Source of the DNA: Cellulomonas sp. URHE0023
GTDB lineage: Bacteria; Actinomycetota; Actinomycetes; Actinomycetales; Cellulomonadaceae
Reading direction: 5' to 3'
DNA length: 64,000 bases
NCBI RefSeq assembly: GCF_000688475.1
Contig: NZ_JIAN01000005.1
Span: forward strand, 744,001 to 808,000
In this document: positions 58,792-64,000 of the stretch, one piece after another
Position numbering within the stretch: the first letter of the stretch is position 1
Layout of the letters: the number at the start of each line of letters is the position of its first letter
The notes under the pieces: generated by a model
The model's database searches: none
The model's input: only the letters and a program-made list of their open reading frames with translations
Told to the model about the DNA's origin: nothing
Translations under genes and position numbers: made by a program

Positions 58792-60021
58792 ACCGGCCTT
58801 CTGACGCGGCGCACGACGTGCGGCGAGCAGCGTCGCGGCGACGACAGACGCGACCGCGACCGCGATGCCCAGACCTTGCCAACCGCCGCCGGTGGCCAGC
58901 GCTCCGGCGCTCACGGCGCCGATCACCTGGACGGTCGTCGCCGTCAGCTCCGCGATCGGTTGGACGCGTCCGCGCTCGGCGGGGCGGTAGGAGGCGGTGA
59001 CCAGGGCGCTCCCGCCGCTGGAGGCGAGGTTCCAGCCGACGCCGACGAAGAACATGGCGGCGAGGAAGGCCCAGGAGTCCATGCTCACGGCCGCGGAGAG
59101 CCCGGCCACCGCCAGCACCAGCGCGCCGATCAGGGCGATGCGGCGCTCGCCGACCCGGCCGATCCATCGGGCGACCACGAACCCCGGCGCGAACATGCCG
59201 ACCATGTGCAGCTGGACGCTGAACGCCGCCTCGCCCTCGGAGTGGCCCATCGACATCCCGGCGATCGGTCCGGCGGTCATCATGGACGTCATCGAGACCG
59301 CCGCGAGCGCGACCGCGCCGACGCCGAGGAGCAGGCTTGGCTGACACCAGAGGACCTTCCGCGGGCGCGCGTCGCCTCCTGTCGTCGTCGTCTTCGGGGC
59401 GGCCAGCGTCGCGAGCGAGTCGGGCATGGTCGCGTTCCAGATCGCCGCAGCACCTCCTGCCAGCGCGACCAGGACGTACGACATGACGTACGGGGTGCTC
59501 GTGAACCCCCCGACGGCGGTGGCGAGGAACGGTCCGACGAGTGCTGCGACCAGTCCGCCGGCCAGCACCGTGCTGACCGCACGGGCCCGCTCGGTCGGGT
59601 TCGACTCCGCTGCGGCGTACCGGTAGTACCCCGCGCCGGCCTGGTACACGCCGATGAGGGCGGTGCCCACACAGAACAGCCAGAAGGCGTGCTGCTGGAC
59701 GGCGAGCGCCGAGACGAGTCCCGCCGGGACCGCGACCGCGGCCGCGGCCGTGAACACCCGGCGGTAGCCGGCCCGACCGATCCAGCGGGACAACGCGAAC
59801 GTCGTTGTCGCGGCGACCAGCGGGATGAGGCTGAACGGGAGCGTCGCGAGCGCGCGGGTGGGGGCGAGGTGCGCTCCGACGATGCCCGTGAGGGTCAGGT
59901 CGACCGACATCCCGAGGACGTAGAGGGCCTGGGCGGGGACGAGTCGCCGGGTGAGGGCGCGGTGGTCGGCTGCGGTAGCTGTCAGGGTCACGCGTTTATG
60001 CTCGCTGACCTGCACGTTCAT
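58777..60021 (-). CDS. MFS transporter
   Basis: 414 residues with 12 predicted helices. The loop between helices two and three (FALSRWIGRAGYRRVF) is a modified MFS motif A, and the symmetric loop VARWIGRVGERRIA appears again in the second half. Substrate unknown. It is divergent from the AraC-type regulator across 41 bp, so that protein may control it. Confidence 0.88.
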   Translation of the reverse strand: MNVQVSEHKRVTLTATAADHRALTRRLVPAQALYVLGMSVDLTLTGIVGAHLAPTRALATLPFSLIPLVAATTTFALSRWIGRAGYRRVFTAAAAVAVPAGLVSALAVQQHAFWLFCVGTALIGVYQAGAGYYRYAAAESNPTERARAVSTVLAGGLVAALVGPFLATAVGGFTSTPYVMSYVLVALAGGAAAIWNATMPDSLATLAAPKTTTTGGDARPRKVLWCQPSLLLGVGAVALAAVSMTSMMTAGPIAGMSMGHSEGEAAFSVQLHMVGMFAPGFVVARWIGRVGERRIALIGALVLAVAGLSAAVSMDSWAFLAAMFFVGVGWNLASSGGSALVTASYRPAERGRVQPIAELTATTVQVIGAVSAGALATGGGWQGLGIAVAVASVVAATLLAARRAPRQKAGAVSG

Positions 60022-60062
60022 GAGCCATCGGCAGGAATGCCAATATGCGATAGATTCCCGCC

Positions 60063-60995
60063 ATGAAGGTGGCGGTGCTCGCTCTCGACGGCGTCCTGGC
60101 CATGGAGGTCGGGATGCCGTTCCAGATCCTCGGTCGGCTGCCGGAGCTCGGCTACGAGCTGACGCTCTGCGGCGAGCAGGCCGGTCCCGTCCTCACCTCC
60201 GGCGGCTACCCCGTGGTCGCGTCGGCCGACCTCACGTTCGTCGCGACCGCCGACACGGTGGTCGTCCCCGCGTTCCTCCGCCCGGAACGCGACTTCCCCG
60301 CACCCGTCCTCGACGCGCTGCGCGCGGCGCACGCCTCGGGCGGCCGAGTGGTCTCCATCTGCGCCGGAGCGTTCGCCCTCGCCGCCGCCGGGCTGCTGGA
60401 CGGCCGGCGCGCGACGACCCACTGGGTGTTCACCGAGGAGCTCGCCGCGCGCTACCCGGCGGTGACGGTCGACCCGGACGTGCTGTACGTCGACGAGGGG
60501 GACATCGTTACCGCGGCCGGTGTCGCCGCGGGGATCGACCTGTGCCTGCACCTGGTGCGGGTGGACCACGGCGCGGCCGTCGCCAACGAGCTGTCGCGTC
60601 TCATGGTCGCGGCGCCCCACCGCGACGGCGGCCAGGCGCAGTTCATCGAGCGGTCGATGCCCGTTGCCGCCGACACGTCCCTGGCATCGACACGCGCGTG
60701 GGCGCTCGCACGACTCGCCGATCCGTTGACCGTCGCGTCGCTGGCCCGGCACGCGCACCTGTCCGAGCGCACGTTCGCCCGCCAGTTCGTCGCCGAGACC
60801 GGCACCACTCCCCTGCGTTGGCTCGTCGCGGCGCGCGTGGACCGCGCCCGTGAGCTGCTGGAGACCAGCGACTGGGGCGCCGACCGGGTGGCCGCCGAGT
60901 GCGGCCTGGGCACCGCCGCGAACCTGCGCGTGCACTTCCGGCGCGCCGTCGGCGTGAGCCCGTCCGACTACCGCCGCTCGTTCGCGGCGTCGTGA
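60063..60995 (+). CDS. GlxA-type AraC-family regulator (DJ-1/PfpI domain plus HTH)
   Basis: 310 residues. An amidotransferase-like domain (residues 1-180) has the nucleophile-elbow sequence SICAGAFALA and GLLDGRRATTHW. The C-terminal AraC domain has two helix-turn-helix units (LARHAHLSERTFARQF and VAAECGLGTAANLRVHFRR). Such regulators sense small metabolites. It is divergent from the MFS gene. Confidence 0.93.
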   Translation: MKVAVLALDGVLAMEVGMPFQILGRLPELGYELTLCGEQAGPVLTSGGYPVVASADLTFVATADTVVVPAFLRPERDFPAPVLDALRAAHASGGRVVSICAGAFALAAAGLLDGRRATTHWVFTEELAARYPAVTVDPDVLYVDEGDIVTAAGVAAGIDLCLHLVRVDHGAAVANELSRLMVAAPHRDGGQAQFIERSMPVAADTSLASTRAWALARLADPLTVASLARHAHLSERTFARQFVAETGTTPLRWLVAARVDRARELLETSDWGADRVAAECGLGTAANLRVHFRRAVGVSPSDYRRSFAAS

Positions 60996-61003
60996 CGCGC
61001 AAA

Positions 61004-61032
61004 CGCCCGCACCCCGGGTCGGGGTGCGGGCG
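61004..61032. terminator. terminator between the GlxA-type and binding-protein genes
   Basis: A 12-bp stem CGCCCGCACCCC / GGGGTGCGGGCG with a five-base loop between convergent genes. Confidence 0.85.
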
Positions 61033-61043
61033 CCTCGCTCGGG

Positions 61044-62222
61044 CTACTCCGCCGGAAGGGCGATCGTCGGGTCGAGGAAGTCGTTGGTGTAGAGGTCGGT
61101 GGCCTTGAGGCCCTCGACGGGTGCGGTGCCGTCCTTGGTCAGGATCGGGGTCGTGATGTCCATGATCTTCTGGATCCGCCCCTCGTCGAAGCTGCCGAGG
61201 ATCCCGTCCGGGGCGTTCGCCACGATGCCGAGGTCGATCTGCTGCTTGGTGCCGTCGTCGGCCTGGCCGGCGTCGTAGACCCAGCCGTTGTTGAACTCCG
61301 TCACGGTCTTGACGATGAGGGCGTTGACCGGTGCCGGGTCAGCGAAGTAGTCGACGGTGGACTGCTGGACGAGCGGGACCAGCTTCTTCAGGCAGTCCGC
61401 CTGCCCTGTGACGTCGGCCTCGCGCACGGACAGCGCGACCGCGTACAACGGGTACCCGGTGTCGGCGATGAGCTGGTAGTCGACCGGCTTGTTCCACGAG
61501 GGCAGCTGGTTGGCGTAGACGTACGGCTCGTCGGTGGCGAAGCCCTGCTGTGCGTCCTTGCCCTGCGCGGCGACGAAGTTGGCGGGCGTGCCGTCATAGG
61601 TCCCGTCGATCTGGTCCGGCCTCAGCTGGCCGGACCCCGTCAGGTACTCCATCCAGGTCGCACCCGCGAAGTAGCGGACGAACGCCTCGGTGTCCGCCAG
61701 GTCGCTGATCTTGTGGACGTCGGGGTAGGTCGCCGGGTCCCACATGATCATCCAGGGCGCCTTCTCGAATGTCGCGAAGACCGCCGTGGTGGGCAGCGCG
61801 GCCGAGTTCTGCACGGACTCGTCGGTGTTCACCCAGCCGAGCAGCACGTCCTTGTCCGCGTACATCTGCGACGGGACCGTCTGGAACCCGATCGCCGGGC
61901 CACCCGAGCGGATCTCCACGTCAACGCCCGTGTAGGCGCCCTCGGCGTACAGCGGACCGCGGACGACCTTCGCGTTGGCGTCGATCGTCGGGTCCGGTCC
62001 GAGCAGCTGGTACAGGCCGCCCTGCTCGGCCTGCGGGTTCCAGTCCGTCTGGATGACGACCTTGGCGGGACACACACCGCTGAGGTCGACCGAGCCGATC
62101 GGCGTACCGCTGCTCGCGGAGGACTCGGACTCGGCGGCTGTGGAGCCACCGCAGGCTGCGAGGGAGAGCGTCACGAGGCCGGCGAACACGGCCGCACCAA
62201 CGCGCTGGCGGGAGGTTGTCAT
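61044..62222 (-). CDS. ABC transporter substrate-binding lipoprotein (nitrate/sulfonate/taurine type)
   Basis: 392 residues from ATG 62222 with GAGGAG seven bases upstream; lipoprotein signal ending LSLAACGG. KVVIQTDWNPQAEQGGLYQLLG and the order of later blocks fit the SsuA/NrtA/ThiY-like binding proteins. No permease or ATPase gene lies in the window; these may be upstream of a further gene or elsewhere. Ligand unknown; the DUF1989 neighbour suggests a urea- or guanidine-related amine. Confidence 0.8.
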   Translation of the reverse strand: MTTSRQRVGAAVFAGLVTLSLAACGGSTAAESESSASSGTPIGSVDLSGVCPAKVVIQTDWNPQAEQGGLYQLLGPDPTIDANAKVVRGPLYAEGAYTGVDVEIRSGGPAIGFQTVPSQMYADKDVLLGWVNTDESVQNSAALPTTAVFATFEKAPWMIMWDPATYPDVHKISDLADTEAFVRYFAGATWMEYLTGSGQLRPDQIDGTYDGTPANFVAAQGKDAQQGFATDEPYVYANQLPSWNKPVDYQLIADTGYPLYAVALSVREADVTGQADCLKKLVPLVQQSTVDYFADPAPVNALIVKTVTEFNNGWVYDAGQADDGTKQQIDLGIVANAPDGILGSFDEGRIQKIMDITTPILTKDGTAPVEGLKATDLYTNDFLDPTIALPAE

Positions 62223-62248
62223 GGTGATGCTCCTCATTGTGGGGGTTG

Positions 62249-62890
62249 TCAGAGCTGGTCGATGTCGGTCGCCTGGACGGGGGTCCCGGTGGCGTCCGAC
62301 GCAAGGGAGAAGCGGTTCTCGGTGGTGACGTAGAAGCTGGCGCCAAACCGGCCGACCGGGTGGAAGTCGGCGAGCGCCACACGCCACAGGTCGGTGTCGA
62401 CGAGCCCGTCGGCGGCGTGCAGGTGGCGGATCCGGCCCAGGTAGAGCTGCCGGCTCGTCGTGAGGATCCGTTCGTGGACCGTGCACTCGAATGCGACGGG
62501 CGCCTCGGCGATCCGCGGGGGTCGCACCCGATGGGAGGGAGTCGCCGTCAGCCCGACGGTCGCGAGCTCGTCGACGTCGGACGGGTAGGACCGTCCGCAC
62601 TCGTGCATGCGTGCGGCCATCGGCTGGTCGGGGATGTGCACGACGAACTCGCCCGTGGCGTCGAGGTTCGCTGCCGTGTCCTTCTGGGCGCCGTCCTCGA
62701 GCCGGTTGATGCTGATCATGAGCAGCGGCGGGTCCTCGCCGACCATCCCGAACATGCTGAACGGCGCGGCGTTGACGATGCCGTCCTCGCTCATGGTGGT
62801 CACCAGGGCGATTGGGCGCGGCACGATCAGCGACGCCATCAGCTTGTACCGCTGGTAGGACCCGAGGTCGTCGAAGTCGATCTCAGCCAT
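62249..62890 (-). CDS. flavin reductase-like FMN-binding protein
   Basis: 213 residues from ATG 62890, overlapping the DUF1989 stop by eight bases. LIVPRPIALVTTMSEDGIVNAAPFSMF and GEFVVHIPD are typical of the split-barrel flavin reductase-like family. It may reduce flavin or act directly on the substrate of the operon. Confidence 0.85.
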   Translation of the reverse strand: MAEIDFDDLGSYQRYKLMASLIVPRPIALVTTMSEDGIVNAAPFSMFGMVGEDPPLLMISINRLEDGAQKDTAANLDATGEFVVHIPDQPMAARMHECGRSYPSDVDELATVGLTATPSHRVRPPRIAEAPVAFECTVHERILTTSRQLYLGRIRHLHAADGLVDTDLWRVALADFHPVGRFGASFYVTTENRFSLASDATGTPVQATDIDQL

Positions 62891-63968
62891 GCGATGCCAC
62901 CCACCAGCTGAGCAGGACGTCTCGCAGCGCGTCACCCTCGTCGGCGTAGCGCTCGCGGTCGTGGAGTGCTTTGAGACGAAGCACGTCGGTCTCGTCCAGC
63001 TCGACCGGCAGGTCGACGAGGCGCACCGGGGTCCGCGCGAAGGCGGGCTGGTAGTCCGGGTCCTTTGCGAGGCGCCGTTCGGTGCGGATCTCCGACTGGC
63101 GGAAGTCGGCGGGCGTGCGCTGCGTCGCATAGGACCGCAGGGGCGGGACGGCCGCGATCTCCTGCCGGGTGGCCGTCTGGACCGAGACCCGGACGGGGTT
63201 CAGTGAGAAGTTGCTGGTGCCCATGATGTCGTTGCCGCAGACGTTGGGGACTGCGAGCACGTCCACCAGGGCGAGCAGCTCCACGTGGTCACCGGGTGCC
63301 GTGGACTGGCGCAGGATCTCAGGCATACCGTCGACCACGCGCGTCGCCATGAACAGGTTGAACGAGTCGTGCACGTCATCCGGGGTGAGCCCGTACTCGC
63401 GCTGCGCCTCGGCCTGGATGTCCGCGCAGTTCGTGTGCTCTGCGAAGCCGTGGATCGACTCGTACATGTTCGCGCTGCACCGCGGGAACAGTGTGTCGTT
63501 GATGCCGGCCGTGTCGGTCTGCAGGTACATCAGTGCCCGCTCGCGCGGCGGAGCGGACCACAGGAACGAACCCGCGCTCGGGTTGGTGCCGTGCAGCGTC
63601 CGCGTCCGGCCCACATGCATGAACTCCCGGTAGTCGTGCAGGTTGAACACGTTGAGGTCGACGCACTGGTCGCCGGTGACCTGCTCCACGCGCAGCACCT
63701 GACCGGCCCGCACCTCGAATGCCTTGCCGGTCCCGGCCTCCAGGACGGTCTGCTGCAGAATCGTCGTCTCGTCGGCCGCGTCGATGCCGTCCCACCACTG
63801 CCACGGCTGGCCGGTCGTGCGTGGGTGTGCCCGGCGGATGACGCCGTCGGCGGTCTCGCGCAGAGCGAGCCGGACGAGCGCCGGTGCGTCGGGCGCCTCG
63901 TCGGCGCCGAGCGAGGCGGTGACGAGCTCGAGCTGCTGGTCCGTCAGGCGGAGGGTGATGTGCCGCAT
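62883..63968 (-). CDS. DUF1989 (urea carboxylase-associated) family protein
   Basis: 361 residues from ATG 63968 (GAGAGGA upstream). The first 85 residues are an extra N-terminal part. The core has V.AGQVLRVEQVTGDQCVDLNVF, HGTNPSAGSFLWS, PRCSANMYE, H..C, and DSFNLFMAT, the signatures of DUF1989, whose genes cluster with urea/guanidine carboxylase systems. The reaction is unclear. Only 32 bp of upstream DNA are in the window, so any riboswitch ahead of it cannot be seen. Confidence 0.88.
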   Translation of the reverse strand: MRHITLRLTDQQLELVTASLGADEAPDAPALVRLALRETADGVIRRAHPRTTGQPWQWWDGIDAADETTILQQTVLEAGTGKAFEVRAGQVLRVEQVTGDQCVDLNVFNLHDYREFMHVGRTRTLHGTNPSAGSFLWSAPPRERALMYLQTDTAGINDTLFPRCSANMYESIHGFAEHTNCADIQAEAQREYGLTPDDVHDSFNLFMATRVVDGMPEILRQSTAPGDHVELLALVDVLAVPNVCGNDIMGTSNFSLNPVRVSVQTATRQEIAAVPPLRSYATQRTPADFRQSEIRTERRLAKDPDYQPAFARTPVRLVDLPVELDETDVLRLKALHDRERYADEGDALRDVLLSWWVASHG

Positions 63969-64000
63969 GGTTTCCTCTCGTATACGGAAGTGACGCTAGT

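Overview
The window is 64 kb of very GC-rich chromosomal DNA with densely packed genes, many GTG starts and frequent ATGA stop/start overlaps. A SAM-IV class riboswitch, a SARP/BTAD-type regulator, an ECF42/DGPF pair, a class Ib nrdHIEF operon and actinobacterial-style promoters (TTGAC / TANNNT) all point to a high-GC actinomycete. My best guess is a Cellulomonas-like member of the Micrococcales, inferred from gene content and codon use rather than from a marker gene. I see no insertion sequence, prophage, CRISPR array or rRNA. One tRNA gene (Ser, anticodon CGA) is present.

Layout. 1-7.3 kb: end of a DUF1684 gene, a hypothetical protein, a Nei/Fpg glycosylase, a divergent FtsH-like protease, an ECF42 sigma factor with its DGPF partner, and an FMN reductase/flavin reductase pair. 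7.4-14.75 kb: a seven-gene minus-strand operon (LLM monooxygenase, GNAT acetyltransferase, amino-acid-type ABC transporter, flavoprotein amine oxidase, second LLM monooxygenase). It starts at a clear promoter followed by a SAM-IV riboswitch and a short leader ORF ending in Ser-Cys-Cys-Arg, and it looks like a sulfur-starvation operon for S-substituted cysteine or other organosulfur compounds. 14.9-23.4 kb: a translationally coupled chain of response regulator, hybrid-free sensor kinase, membrane-anchored HEAT-repeat protein, a 1189-residue fusion of a membrane GT2 polysaccharide synthase with a glycoside-hydrolase-like domain, and two PAP2 phosphatases. This is the best candidate for an undescribed exopolysaccharide system. 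23.4-26.8 kb: a CHAT-protease-like gene that stops before its expected catalytic part, a small secreted protein, a 79-residue protein and tRNA-Ser.

26.9-33.3 kb: sirtuin, YdeP-type molybdopterin oxidoreductase with FdhD, TadA, Upp, a small unknown and an SDR. 33.3-40.6 kb: a 1333-residue fusion of an ECF sigma factor, a zinc anti-sigma motif, membrane segments and DUF11-like extracellular repeats; opposite it a degenerate GGDEF protein, an APH-type kinase, a DUF1540 protein and a DUF2510/DUF3592 membrane protein. 40.8-46.3 kb: ROK regulator plus a ChvE/GguAB-type sugar ABC transporter. 46.6-50.6 kb: nrdHIEF with an NrdR-like box.

51.0-56.8 kb: a seven-bladed propeller lectin with an unusual N-terminal domain, a large SARP/NB-ARC regulator and a YbjQ-family protein. 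56.9-61.0 kb: a DrrAB-type exporter, an MFS transporter and a divergent GlxA-type AraC regulator. 61.0-64 kb: an operon of a DUF1989 protein, a flavin-reductase-like protein and a solute-binding lipoprotein; its upstream part lies outside the window.
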